Of a DNA stretch of 64,000 bases, positions 22,652 through 33,513 are shown piece after piece. The first letter of the stretch is position 1. The number at the start of each line of letters is the position of its first letter. The stretch comes from Aldrovandia affinis (lineage: Eukaryota; Chordata; Actinopteri; Notacanthiformes; Halosauridae), in contig JAINUG010000053.1 in NCBI GenBank assembly GCA_029706075.1, positions 496,001 to 560,000 on the forward strand, given 5' to 3'. The notes under the pieces are model-generated. The model did no database searches and was not told where the DNA came from. It saw only the letters and a program-made list of their open reading frames with translations. A program made the translations under genes and the position numbers.

Positions 22652-23689
22652 AAGTGATATTATCTATACTTTTGTTCATGTGCATTAACACTACTATCCC
22701 CATAGATTTTTACTGTGGAATAATTATAATATTATTAAAAGTTAACTCTCAGAAATGCACAGTTTCATTCAACCAGTAGTTTCAAATGTAATTTTGCTTG
22801 TAACTCTAATACACATTTTTAAGCAACCTAAATACTGGGATTATATAGGCTATCATCTTAAGGCCTATAGCAACCTAACTTTTTTTACTGTTTCTCTATT
22901 CACTGCATGCTTGAGTGTCACACAGGAAATTTGTGATGATTAATATCCGTTGCAGAGCAAGAGGCCAAACCACACAATGTCACAACATCTACATCTAATT
23001 CATCAGCTCCGCTATAAAATGTAACATTTCTGAGGCCTGCGCAAAATGAAAACAAACTAGGCAGGCGTTGACAGTGCTTGCCTCGTCCATGGATGACAAA
23101 TGCCAGGTCATCAAAGGATCTCATTGGGCCTAAGAATAGATCTCTGTCATCAGTGACCCGACTGTACAACAGTCTCACCGTGGCTGGCAATTTCATGCTC
23201 CTCTCTCTCCCTTAGTGTCTCTCTGCCTTCCTCTGCGCACTTACACCCTCGCCGGAGATTGATTTCAGCAGACTGTAACCAACAGTGATGTGAACGTTTT
23301 GAATATAAACGCACACTTGCACACGCATACCCTTGAAGGAAACGCTGTCTATGGGTTAACATTTAAAAAAAATCTAACTTATATTTATAGGAGCTGTTGA
23401 GAACCATTATCCGAGTATAAGATAGCCTTATAGGCTCTTTAAGGATCTCACAGGGTTCAGAACACGTCTCTACGAGTGGTGACTCACCTGCAGCTAGAAC
23501 TTCCTCAACTGGGAAGCTGCTTAGCTAGTGTTTATCTCTCTCATAGAATGTATTGCAATGCATTGAAATTATAACTCCTAATAAGAACGATTACTACCAA
23601 GCTATTTATAGCGAATCATGCCAAAAGGGCAAAACCAAAGATTACTGTCATTATGTGTGCTGCTGTTATTCTGTAACTTGGAAGTCAAA
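22652..23689. other. No gene recognised
   Basis: Mostly AT-rich DNA. A minus-strand GCAG/GTGAGTCACC near 23480-23497 is a good splice-donor match, and 22960-23300 is somewhat richer in CpG, but I find no convincing coding exon next to them. Confidence 0.4.
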
Positions 23690-23704
23690 AGAAAAAACTG
23701 GTAC

Positions 23705-23944
23705 AGTTTTGTATCTTAAGGGTTAGTGTGCATAATTTGGCTTTTGATTGGTCAACCCAGACCATGTCACCAGGCTCATATGGAGTGTGACGTATCCGGT
23801 GACCATGGTGAGGCTTTTGTTGAGCACCAGCAGCAGCAATGTTATCTGCCACAGAATCAAAAGCAGCATGTAGTCTTTTCAGTAAATTGAAGTTTTGAGA
23901 TAACCAGAAGAAACTGACTGCACGACAGAGATCAAATAAAAAAG
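23705..23944 (-). pseudogene. Gypsy integrase C-terminal fragment
   Basis: The minus-strand frame contains LLKRLHAAFDSVADNIAAA followed by YEPGDMVWVDQSKAK. This is the segment after the integrase catalytic core in Gypsy elements, where a '..Y..GD.VW..' motif starts the C-terminal domain. No catalytic residues are retained. The hAT MITE at 23953 separates it from the RNase H fragment. Confidence 0.6.
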
Positions 23945-23952
23945 GTAGATAG

Positions 23953-24164
23953 CAGTGGTGGACGAAGTACACAGACCCTTTACTTGAGTAAAAGTACAGA
24001 TACCCTTATAAGATAAGTAAAAAGTCCTACATTTAACCCCATTTGCCTTTGAAAGTAAAGTAAGTAAAAATGGAAATACTTATGTAAGCACAGATACTTG
24101 AAAAATGTACTTAAGTACAGTAATTACTAGTAAAGTAAATGTACTTTGTTAGTGTCCACCATGG
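23953..24164. mobile_element. hAT-type MITE (CAGTGGTGGAC family), copy 1
   Basis: It begins CAGTGGTGGACGAAGTAC and ends GTCCACCATGG. The interior is built of ACTTGAGTAAAAGTAC-like words. The flanks GTAGATAG (23945-23952) and GTAGAGAG (24165-24172) match at 7 of 8 positions, consistent with a hAT 8-bp duplication. A second copy lies at 53271-53509. It has no coding capacity. Confidence 0.8.
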
Positions 24165-24245
24165 GTAGAGAGGCACCATGAGTCTGCATGTGAGCTGAAA
24201 CGTAACCCACGTAATTTGTTTCAGTCACAGTAATAGCCTGCTCAG

Positions 24246-24330
24246 GTTGGGGAGGGTGACGTGACATGGAGTCAGCGTTTCTGTCTGTATTCAACAGCCC
24301 AATTGTAAGGGTGTATTTCCAGAGCACACC
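24246..24330 (-). pseudogene. Gypsy RNase H end fragment
   Basis: The minus-strand translation contains KYTLTIGLLNTDRNADSMSR. The NAD.MSRH block corresponds to the NADALSR motif that ends the RNase H domain of Gypsy pol. It continues the RNase H piece at 25053-25247; the L2 element at 24331-25048 lies between them. Confidence 0.6.
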
Positions 24331-25048
24331 TTACAGAGCCCTCTACTCTCCTCTCTGCACTGGCTCCCCATCGCAGCATGCATCAGATTCAAGTCACTGG
24401 TGCTTGCTTTTCAAGCGGCCAGAGGTACTGCTCCCCCATACCTCCAGTCATCACTCCCTCATCACTGCCCTACATCCCTCCGCCCAGACCCCTCCGCTCC
24501 GCCTCTGCTGCAATCAAACTGACTGACCCATCCCTCCGGGTGCCTGGCAGCGTGACAGAAAAATGAAAGTAGAATACAGAATAAAGAATAATGCGCAGAT
24601 GAAAAATAAACTACAAAAACCAACAGAACGCACTCTTCTCTGTCCTGGACCCCTCGGTGGTGGAACGATCTCCCGCAATCGGTCAGGACTGCGGAATCAT
24701 TTCCAATCTTCCGCAAGAGACTCAAAACCCATCTCTTCAGACTCCACTACCACTGAACTCTGTCCATCTAGCTAAATTGTCTTCACCACTGTTTACTTGT
24801 TCAACACTATACTCCCAAAAAACTAAAAAAACTAAAACAAACAACAACAAAAAACCAACACTAACCTTTTCCTTCCCAGTGTTACAGGTATGGTACGCAG
24901 ATGCCTGCAATGATGTCTATTGCTGTATTCCTGCACTGACCTCGTGCGCTAACTATGATTGTTCCTACCATGTATTAATGCACATCTTGTAAGTCGCTCT
25001 GGATAAGAGCGTCTGCTAAATGCTTAAAATGTCAAATGTAAATGTAAA
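24331..25048 (+). mobile_element. L2-clade LINE, 5'-truncated 3' end
   Basis: The coding start reads SSLHWLP-like and SLVLAFQAARGTAPPYLQS, the C-terminal block of L2 reverse transcriptase proteins. It runs on through CGGTGGTGGAACGATCTC and CCGCAAGAGACTCAAAACCC to a 3' tail, AAGTCGCTCTGGATAAGAGC, with TGTAAATG repeats. At 24551-24629 it carries about 80 bp of foreign sequence that matches the end of the LTR inserted in the L2 copy at 35951-37862, at the equivalent site. The frame is broken and most of the element is missing. It lies inside the Gypsy relic. Confidence 0.75.
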
Positions 25049-25052
25049 ATGC

Positions 25053-25247
25053 TCATCGGCCAGTGGGGTCACTGTCTAAGGCCATCTTTCTCAGTTCAAG
25101 CAAGGGTTTGTGGTCCGTGAAAATACGAAATGGGTGACCAGAGAGGTACAGATGAAAGTGATGAATAGACCATACTATGGCCCACTCTCTGCCATAGGTT
25201 GACCAACATTTTTCAGCTGGTGTCAAGATGTGGCTTAATTTGTACAT
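25053..25247 (-). pseudogene. Gypsy RNase H fragment
   Basis: The 64-codon minus-strand frame has ILTPAEKCWSTYGREWAIVW, then HFHLYLSGHPFRIFTDHKPL. This matches the central RNase H block of Gypsy pol ('..E..Y....E..A..W....F..YL.G..F...TDH..L'), including the catalytic Asp of TDH. An L2 tail precedes it and an L2 3' end follows it, so the domain survives as an island. Confidence 0.7.
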
Positions 25248-25560
25248 TTTAAGTATTTAACAGACGCTTTTATCGAGAGCAACTTACAAAAAGTGCATTT
25301 ATACATGGTTAGTGCAAGATCAGTGTAGTAACCGTGTTACAGACATCACTGTTGACAGTTGCACACTGTACCTGTAACACAGGGAAATCATTTTTATTTT
25401 TTATTTTTTATTAAAACATGTAGACAATGGTGAAGGCAGTTAATCAATGTAGACAGTAGGCGTAGACAGATAATTAATGTATAGAGAGAGTGGTAGGGTA
25501 GTCTAAAGAGGCTACCATAAGCAATCATATTTTCCATGTTGTTGTAGTTTATTTGTGACA
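25240..25560 (-). mobile_element. L2-clade LINE 3' tail
   Basis: On the minus strand the sequence runs from an A-rich stretch through GTGTTACAGGTACAGTG and ends AAGTTGCTCTCGATAAAAGC, GTCTGTTAAATACTTAAAATG. The L2 copy at 24331-25048 has the same order of words (GTGTTACAGGTATGGTACGC, AAGTCGCTCTGGATAAGAGC). It encodes nothing and interrupts the Gypsy RNase H. The exact left and right limits are uncertain by tens of bases. Confidence 0.6.
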
Positions 25561-25639
25561 GGACACACCCACTTGCAGGGTTAGATATGTGAGTGAGGGG
25601 CAACAATTCATGTTCAAAGTTTGGGCAGGCCAGAATGGG

Positions 25640-25978
25640 ACCGTGTATCAGCAGTCTGTGCAACCTGCATTGAATGTTGAAAGCTTGGGGGAGCATTTAC
25701 CAAGTCCATTGGCATGATATAAAACTGGTATAGGGCACAGCCTGTCGTAAGCGCTGCCTTAGACGCCATGCACCATCTTTTTTCCGCACCATTACAACAG
25801 GAGCCGCCCATGGGCTGTGACTGACCTCCACGATGTCACTCTCCAACATGCCGTCTACCTGTGACTGAATCACATCCTGCAAGGTCAATGCACGTGCTAC
25901 AGCAATACCCTCAACATCCACTTGGTATGGCTGTAGGAAGCCATCGTAACTGAAGGGGCCAAATGTGGGCTTTATCAC
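25640..25978 (-). pseudogene. Gypsy reverse transcriptase fragment
   Basis: On the minus strand the first part reads QSQVDGMLESDIVEVSHSPW and APVVMVRKKDGAWRL, the start of Gypsy reverse transcriptase (SPWASPVVLVKKKDG block). The sequence then jumps to ALYQFYIMPMDLVNAPPSFQ, which lies after the first catalytic Asp, so that Asp block has been deleted. The YxDD region is also missing, and PILACPNFEHE and VLSQ near 25570-25630 mark the entry to RNase H. The product could not polymerise DNA. Confidence 0.7.
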
Positions 25979-26224
25979 ACCAGGCTATATTTAATCAGTC
26001 TCATCAAATTAAATAATTATAATGAGTCTCATTTGATTATTCACTTATGGATTATGAATATATAGATTTTTATATCAAAGCTACAATTATTGACAATACT
26101 CAAGTGTGAAGGATTTTGGAGTAGACTAGGCTATTTTGGGTATATTCCCATGCTTCCATAACAACAAAACAGACATAATGTTAAACAAAAATATTTATTA
26201 AACATAAAATCATAGTTTTGCATC

Positions 26225-27270
26225 TCAGCAAACAATAGACCACCTAACTGTATTTTCAAGATGTGGTGTTCAAGCTGTCATGAAGAAATTTGAAACTTGT
26301 CAAGTTGAAGACCGAAAATTCAGTGGAAGACCCAAAAAGCTATCTGCATCTGATGAACAGTACTTAAATGTCACTTCCTTGAGGGACAGAAGGAAATCCA
26401 GTGAATCGCTTGCTCAACATCTGGCAGAGTCATCTGGCACCAAAGTACACGCCTCGACCAAGAAATGGTCTTGTAGGACGTGTTGCAGCTAAAAAACTAT
26501 TCTTGCGGAAAGGCAACAAGCAGAAGAGATTGCAATATGCGAAAGACTATAAAGCATGGAGGGACAGCCAGTGGCAGAAAGTGGAGTGATGAGTCCAAAT
26601 GTGAAAGTTTTGGTTCACAAAGATGTCAGTATGTCAGAAGAACAGTTGGCGAGAAGTACATTGATGCCTGTCTGCAGCCTTCTGTGAAGCACGGTGGTGG
26701 CTCTGTCATGGTCTGGGGGTGCATTTCAGCCAATGGCGTAGGATTCAAAATTGATGGAATTATGAATGCTGAGAAATATAAACAGATCTTGATTTATGAT
26801 TCATGCTGTACATTCAGGAAAATGACTGATTGGAAAAAAACATTATCTTTCAGCATGATAACGACCCCAAACATGCTGCAAACATGATTAAGACTTACTT
26901 GGAGTGGAAGTGTGCAGATGGAACACTCACAGTATTAGATTGGCCACCTCAGAGCCCTGACTTCAACATAATTGAAGCTGTGTGGGTTAACAGGGGAAAT
27001 AACAAAAAGGAGCCAAAGTCAAAAGAAGAGTTATGGTAAATCCTCCAAGAAGCTTGGAAGTATTTACCACAGGACAATTTGAACAAATTACATGACAGTC
27101 TATCAAAGCTGATTGCTTCAGTTTTGCATTCTAAGGAAGTTTTTGTTACTTTTCATTGTATTAATGTTTCTTTGTGTTTACTTCAATGTTATATAATGTT
27201 TTCTCGACCAAATAAACACTGCTCAGATAAATGGCCTAAGACCTGTACTTGTATACAGTGCACAGTACTG
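26225..27270 (+). mobile_element. Tc1 transposon relic, left end missing
   Basis: Most of a Tc1 transposase is present in three frames. The right end carries ATGGCCTAAGAC and, 17 bases further, GCACAGTACTG, then TA at 27271. This is a Tc1 inverted end interrupted by a small insertion. I cannot find the matching left end before 26225, so the copy is truncated or heavily diverged there. A Tc1 MITE begins 10 bp beyond its right end. Confidence 0.72.
26231..27150 (+). pseudogene. Tc1 transposase, frameshifted
   Basis: The catalytic triad region is recognisable although the frame changes near 26460, 26590 and 26830. The helix-turn-helix part shows FSGRPKKLSASDEQYL and RRKSSESLAQHLAESSGTKV; RNGLVGRVAAKKLFLRKGNK follows. 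The first Asp is in WSDESKCESFG, the second in FQHDNDPKHAAN, and the final Glu in SPDFNIIEAVW. Tc1 transposases of about 340 residues cut and paste the element at TA. A stop at about 27037-27039 and the frameshifts make this copy inactive. The initiator Met is not identifiable. Confidence 0.8.
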
Positions 27271-27280
27271 TATATATATA

Positions 27281-27718
27281 CACTACCGGTCAAAAGTTTT
27301 AGAACACCCCCATTTTCCAGTTTTTACTGAAATTACTGAAAAAGGCCATTGAGTAGGCGAAAGGATGGTTCCTCAGTGTGTGACACCAACTGTCAAACAT
27401 GGAGGTGGAAGCGTGATGGTCTGGGGCTCTTTTGTTGGATCCAGAGTTGGCGACTTGCACAGAGTGACTGTTAAGTCACGTTAACCCATTACTTGTTCCC
27501 TGAAAAGGGCCTTTTTTATAACTCTGAAATGTACATTATTTTTCAGTTTTTGGTAACCTAAACTTTTTTTTAACCTCTGCCAAACAATTTACATTATTTA
27601 AAGTTTTTTACTAAACTTTTTATTTTGTACCATTTCAGGTTATTCACTGGACTTGAACTGCTTAAATTTCTGTAAAAACTGGAAAATGGGGGTATTCTAA
27701 ATTTTTTGACTGGTAGTG
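27281..27718 (+). mobile_element. Tc1 MITE with internal transposase scrap
   Basis: The ends are CACTACCGGTCAAAAGTTTT and, at the right, ATTTTTTGACTGGTAGTG, with TA on both sides (27279-27280 and 27719-27720). The terminal repeats extend about 45 bp through CCATTTTCCAGTTTTTAC. The centre keeps a short Tc1 transposase piece, VKHGGGSVMVWGSFVGSRVG, at about 27395-27455. It is a non-autonomous deletion derivative and is not from the same Tc1 family as the relic on its left. Confidence 0.88.
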
Positions 27719-27720
27719 TA

Positions 27721-29404
27721 TATATATATATTTATTTTTATTTGACTGATTTGAACAAAATTAACAGAAATAACACAGTAGGTGGTATTTGTTCTCTAAT
27801 TGAGATATTTTGTGTTCGTGGGATTACATCACTGCTCCGTCGGCCTTCCAAAGTTCAGTCCCTCTCTTACATTAGAGTCATTGCTATTAAAAAATAGCAA
27901 TAAAAATGCAAAACAAATATTCGTTAATGTTTGAGAGGATAGTAGTTAAACAGAATTGGTTTGATCTCTCTCAGAAGAAATATAATGTAAGCATTGCACA
28001 ATCACTTCTCCAGAAAACAGCAGGGGCATAGCAGCACTCATATCTTCCCTTTTGCAGATCAGGGTCATTGCAGTTTGTCTAATTTTACACACAGCGATGA
28101 TTACTCTTCATGGTCTTCTCCTTACTTCAGTGAATACTTTTTGAAATCATTAAGGTATAACATATGTTTTGCAGTGTTCCTAATTGTGTCTGTAGCCATT
28201 TATTTTTCAAATGATTTAACTTCCACTTTCCCTTGATACACTGGGCCTAAAGCAATATGCATCACAATTGTACCTGAGACTGCTTATTTGAGATCATCAG
28301 CCAAAATTTCAGGTGCAATGACTTGTGTCGTGTGCTTTTGGGGCTATTGACAATTGCATCTCAAGGAGATTTACTAGTGGTATCAATATGGGCACACTTT
28401 TCTAATTCCACTGATGATGATGAGGGCATCCTGTCGATTGACCATCCAGGTGACATCGAAGATTTTCTTTCTCTGGTGAAGGAAGCAATAGCGACTGTCT
28501 CACATTGTGTTCACAATCTGATAATGATATGGAATACAAACCCGTGTTATATCATGAATCTTGGCTTAGCTAGGGGGTGTTCGCAGGCACAGTGCAAAGT
28601 GGAGCCCCCTAGCTTTGCTGATATTAATGATATCACATGGATTCATGTTCCATATTGCTTTATACTTAGACATTTTTAAATAGAAAACTGTAATGGACTA
28701 TAAGGTGTATTCTTCCACTAGTGAAGTTACTAAGTCACTAAGCAATGAAAGTTCCCATATGGATAGGATTCGCACAGAATCATATTCATTTCGCTGTTTG
28801 TTGTTGTTGTTTTGAAGTTGATGGCAATTTTCTTCTCCGTGCACCAATAGGTGAAACACCAGACAGGGCATGGATATGGACAGGGCAAGATGTTAAAAGT
28901 CTACATTTTTATTACAATTGACAGCTCACAATGTTTCACTGCCTCGGATGTTTACACCAGTGGAAGGCGAAATGATATTAAAATGATGTATGAACATTCT
29001 ATTTAGCCGTGCTGTATCATAAATGTCAGCCTTGTCAGGAAGTATGATTGACCAATCAACATCCAGGACCATAACTATCCATAAAATGGATAGATCCAGT
29101 CCTGCTTGCTGATTGTAACATACAACATTCCAGCCATGTGGTATACCACAGCTAAAAATCTTTTTAATTGCACAAGGGAGTATCACTCAGCATCAGTACA
29201 GTATCAATCCCGTTTATCTACGGTGTTTATTTGCTACACCCCTTCCCCCTGCTCTACAACTAATAAACATGGGCATCCCCTCCAAGCATGGTGTTCATTG
29301 AAATGTCTTACCCATTAAGTCTCTCCTAAGTTCATAACTCTCAGAGGTTGGCAGGGAAGAAGAAAATATTACATTATTTAGAATATTACATAGAATATCA
29401 AGAA
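27721..29404. other. No gene recognised
   Basis: A TA run continues to about 27730, followed by AT-rich DNA. A 118-codon frame at 28323-28679 has no recognisable domain and no supporting splice sites. Confidence 0.45.
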
Positions 29405-29895
29405 TATCAAATCAAATCAAATCAATTTTATTTGTATAGCGCTTTTCACAATTGAATTGTCACAAAACGCTTAACAGAGGGGGAACCCAGGCCTAGACCC
29501 CCCCAAAAGCAAGCCTAAAGGCAACAGTGGCAAGGAAAAACTCCCTTGGTAGGGAGAAACCTTGGGAGGAACCAGACTAAAATGGGGGGAGCCCATCCTC
29601 TTCTGGCAGGCACAGGGTGTGTCCAAAAAAGACCATATCATGGTCAGTCCAAGGTGACTCAGGGGTGAATTACTTTGTGCCTCCTGAGTTAGGTAGTCAG
29701 TGTGGGGGGCTAAGCCATGTGAAGGGGATCCAGATCCAGGAACTGGGGTAGGTGGGGGTGAGGGTTGATGGGGACAGCTCATACTTCTCGCAGGATCTAG
29801 GGCTCGGGGGCAAGTGCCGAGGCAGAGAAGAGAACATGCAGAAGAGAATATCCAGCACTGCATCAAGCCTGGACTAGAATACCCAGAGGGTGTCT
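29405..29895. repeat. Common fish dispersed repeat (ATTTGTATAGCGC type)
   Basis: The segment opens with an (ATCAA)n-like run, then ATTTGTATAGCGCTTTTCAC, AAGGCAACAGTGGCAAGG and AAACCTTGGGAGGAACCAG. I know this order of words as a very common interspersed repeat in teleost genomes. Its class is uncertain to me, though it is probably retroposed. An overlapping minus-strand open frame is a compositional shadow. Confidence 0.65.
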
Positions 29896-30169
29896 GATTC
29901 TATGACATGACCTGGCATTGTCAATGTTTTGTGCAAAAAATACTTCCATAATATCAGTACGGAATTTTACTTTATCTAATTTTCACCAGTGCCCCTTGTT
30001 CTATTTTCAGCTCAACTTAAAAACTATTTTGTAGTACATTTGTTAATCCTGTAAATCCTTGTAAATTCCATTTAGTCCTCTAATGCATTCTTAAAATCAA
30101 TTTGTCCTATAAGAAGTTCAAATAGTAGTTATTACAAACATTATTACATATATTAGAAATTTTGGCAAT

Positions 30170-31448
30170 CAAGGGCATAGACTTGATTCCAAATGTGTGT
30201 GTGTGGGGGGGGTAGATTTCAGAGGAAAAATACCCGCTGCCCACTACACTACAAAAAATATGGAATATCCACCTTTTTGCTCTTTGTTTTGTACATAGTC
30301 ATCACTTATAAATTTAAATCTCACCTCTCCACTTTCTATCCCTGTCCGTTTTCTGTCTGTGCCCAGTACCTGCTGCTGGTTCTGCCGTTAAATGACAAAA
30401 TATCAAACTCAGGTGTTGGTGTGTAGCAAACTGCAATTATTCGTATCGTGATAGTAATATTGAATAATATAAATAATAGTTACAAGTATGATGCCTTAGG
30501 TGGGGTAGGCCATAAATATCCTGCTGCATAGTTTTATAGGACCTATACTAGATTCAGCTACATAAATTCACTTACACTGTGCTGCTGTAAATAAGCCCAC
30601 ATGTCCACCATATGTGGAAATATAGCCCAGCTATGTTTTCAAAATTAACTGTAATTCTTAGTGCAAGCAAGGTTATTTTACATAGCTTTTCGTATTGGTT
30701 AACTAACCTTCGCTTTTCCTGCCAGTTAAAACTATATACCTGTAAATTTACACAATTGTACAGGGGTTACACTCAAAACAACAGCTTTCCTAATATCCAG
30801 GATTTGATGGTAGTGCTCCTTTAAGATGACTGACGTTAACGTTAACTATGTTCTGGGAAGCTAACCTAGGTATAAAGCTAAATATTTTTCTAATAAAGGG
30901 GATGACTAGCAGTTAGTCTGACTGGCAGATCCAAAGCAATGCCAGCAAAGGTTGTGAGGAGCAGACTAACAACTAATAACTTAGCTAGCTAATGTTAGCT
31001 GGCAAGGCTGTGAAACATAAATAATACACATCCAAATACATTTCCATAAATGCAGCTTCATTCACCTCTCAGCTAGTTGATACTCTGCCAGCCAACTAGT
31101 TAGTTAGCTGCTACTCTGCAAGTTAATTCACTTTACCCAACTTTCAGCTGACCGTGCTAGTAGCATTAACCTACCACTTCGATGATGGTCTTGTAGTCTG
31201 TGTGTCAGTTTAGTGACGGCAGAAATGCACACACAAATATCCTTGTCAAATGGACACTTGTCAAGGCACTCTTTCTGTGTGGACCTAGTGCCCTCTCTTC
31301 TGTGTTTTTAATTCAAAACTATTTCCAGGATATTTTCAAAAGAAAATAATATTTTATTACTTTTAATGGTGGGGACAAAATTGGCCCTCTCAAAAAGTGT
31401 GTGTGGGGGGGGCATGTCCCTGTAGCCCCGGTGGAGTCTACGCCCTTG
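30170..31448. mobile_element. hAT-like non-autonomous element
   Basis: The left end CAAGGGCATAGACT is inverted at the right end as AGTCTACGCCCTTG. The flanks TTGGCAAT (30162-30169) and ACAGCAAT (31449-31456) share the last five of eight bases, consistent with a decayed hAT duplication. Near each end, on the same strand, there is a GTGTGTGTGGGGGGGG tract. The interior contains GCTAGCTAATGTTAGCTGG-type DNA and no transposase frame. CA(A/G)GGGC(A/G)TAG ends are typical of some fish hAT families. Confidence 0.65.
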
Positions 31449-31456
31449 ACAGCAAT

Positions 31457-32338
31457 TAACACTACTTTTAGGAAAGACAATTTCTTGGGAGAGACATTCC
31501 TTTTTACAGTTTTTTTAGAAGTACATTTATCATGTTTTTGTTAGGGCCACTGTTGTCTGTAAATGCAACATTGTTATCCTTAAAATATAATTAATTTTGG
31601 TCAAACATAACAAGGCGTTGCATAATTCATGTCATCCAGATGGAAGACAACTCATTCTAGATTGTTTAGAGAAATCCACCTTAATTCTTTTTTAAAATGA
31701 AGTTGACTTTTATTAGTTTATCTAAAACTTAGAACATTTTCAGCAAAATGGACACAGTGAATAAACTGCTGGGTGCTATAGCATTTTTTTTGCCAGGACA
31801 CAGTTACAGTACAAGAGTTATTATGCGGCACAATTTAGTACAGTTTCAATACCACAGGATGGTGAAGCTATTGTCTCAACCGTATAACTGATTTGTGGGA
31901 TTTCTTCTGGTTTCCTCTTGAACTGCCAGATTCTTTTACAGCCATATTTATCATTCACATTTAATAAAACCTCTCTATGAGCAAGAAAGTCTCACCATTT
32001 CTATGTACTCTCTTTTCGACAACAAGAACATTGGCCTTTTTAGGAATTTTGTTTCTGTGGAATGCATTTGCCCTAGACCCCTGGTCTCCACGGGTTATGT
32101 ATTAGGGTGACTATTTATCAGCTTGTTCAAAATATGTAGCTCAAGATGCATTTAGTAGCTTATTCAATGTTCTTTCAATGATCAACTTGCTTTGCTTGTT
32201 GGCTGCTGACTACAGCAATGTTGATGGGTTTATATTGGGATTTTGTGTAAAACATTCTTGTGTTTAACTTTCCAAAGCAGTGTCTTGACATGGGCCCTCA
32301 TTTACGAAGGGTTTGTTCACTCTCAAATGATTTTTTAA
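31457..32338. other. No gene recognised
   Basis: AT-rich DNA with no motif or element end that I can identify. Confidence 0.5.
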
Positions 32339-32352
32339 CATGTTGTACCTAT

Positions 32353-32713
32353 CCATCCATCCATCCATTATCTAAGCCGCTTATTCCTGGTCAGGGTCGC
32401 GGGGGGTGCTGGAGCCTATCCCAGCATGCGTTCCGGGCGAGAGGCAGGAATACACCCTGGACAGATCGCCAATCCATCGCAGGGCACACACACCATTCAC
32501 TCACACACTCATACCTACGGGCAATTTAGACTCTCCAATTAGCCTAACGTGCATGTCTTTGGACTGTGGGAGGAAACCGGAGTACCCGGAGGAAACCCAC
32601 GCGGACACGGGGAGAACATGCAAACTCCACACAGAAAGGCCCCCGGCCTGGATTCGAACCCGAGACCTTCTTGCTGTGAGACGACAGCGCTACCCACTGC
32701 ACCACCGTGCTGC
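32353..32713 (-). mobile_element. tRNA-derived SINE with (GGAT)n tail
   Basis: A perfect 14-bp duplication, CATGTTGTACCTAT, lies at 32339-32352 and 32714-32727. On the minus strand the head has GTGGTGCAGTGGGTAGCGC (A-box region) and GGTTCGAATCC (a near-ideal B box). The body follows with GTTTGCATGTTCTCCCCG and GGGTTTCCTCCGGGTACTCC, and a (GGAT)n tail ends it. This is a widespread teleost SINE. The intact duplication marks a young insertion. Confidence 0.9.
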
Positions 32714-32727
32714 CATGTTGTACCTAT

Positions 32728-33243
32728 TAAAGTTCAAATGCTTTTCACTGTGCCTGTACCCCTGTAGGGTACTGAATTGTACCTTTAGTCCTTTAGAACA
32801 TAATTGTACCCTTATAATGTTGCTTGAGGTACAAGCCTCATTTTCATTCCAATATGGCTGCCAGTGTGACAAAGGATTCAAATCCCTTTCTTCAATTTGT
32901 ACCTTTTTCACTGAGAAAAGGTTCAAACCTGTAACATGTAACCTTTGAAGTTACATTGAACACATTTGCACCCTGAGGTACAAAAGTATGCCCTAATAGT
33001 ACCTTTATTTATGTGAGAGTGTACATTTAAATTGGGTCATAAAATGAATATGCGCCCATTTCCATGCAAAGTTCAGGATTTATCAATTGTTATTAATTTA
33101 ATTAAATAGATATTAATTACATAATACACATAGCCTACAACCATAAAAACTGGCTAGCAAATTGTAGTCTCATCAGAGTAAGGCTTGTAAATGAGTAAAT
33201 GAGTATTTAATAATCTAATTATATTCACTCCCACTGTCCTACC
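32728..33243. other. No gene recognised
   Basis: AT-rich DNA lies between the SINE and the first L2 piece, with no identified features. Confidence 0.5.
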
Positions 33244-33412
33244 ACCTGCCCTCTCAATCCCATTCCTTCCCCCCTCTTCCAGTCCATTGCTATGGACATC
33301 CTCCCCTTTGTCTACAATTTTATCAACTCCTCTCTTTCCTCTGGCTCTGTCCCCTCTCCCCATGTCATCCCCTTCCTCAAAAAACACTCTCTGAATCCTG
33401 CTGTCCTGCTGT
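33244..33412 (+). pseudogene. L2-clade LINE reverse transcriptase, N-terminal piece
   Basis: One plus-strand frame reads CPLNPIPSPLFQSIAMDILP then NFINSSLSSGSVP and VIPFLKKHSLNPAVL. This is the start of the L2 reverse transcriptase domain, where '..INSSL.SG.VP......PLLKK..LDP' is conserved. The frame breaks at about 33412, where a CR1 element begins on the other strand. The downstream part of L2 resumes at about 35951, with roughly 130 codons missing between the two pieces. Confidence 0.65.
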
Positions 33413-33513
33413 TTAATTAATTTCCACCTGTGGCCTCTTGTTCTGCTGACCCCACTTATCTTAAAAAATCTTTGGTATTTTACTTTGTTAATCCCTTTTA
33501 GGAATTTAAAAAC

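Larger units (their letters stand above)
23690..25985 (-). mobile_element. Ty3/Gypsy retrotransposon relic with nested insertions
   Basis: Read on the minus strand from 25985, pieces of pol appear in Gypsy order: reverse transcriptase, RNase H, then the integrase C-terminal part. No LTR is seen. Three later insertions break it: an L2 tail (about 25240-25560), an L2 3' end (24331-25048) and a hAT MITE (23953-24164). Most of integrase and the centre of reverse transcriptase have been deleted. It is an old, inactive copy. Confidence 0.75.

Noticed and set aside
29471-29866. 131-codon minus-strand frame rich in Pro and Ser
   Set aside because: It lies wholly inside a common dispersed repeat and its composition follows the GC-rich repeat body.
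32260-32948. Long plus-strand frames (89 and 180 codons)
   Set aside because: They read through a SINE in antisense; the SINE's boxes, tail and 14-bp duplication explain the sequence fully.
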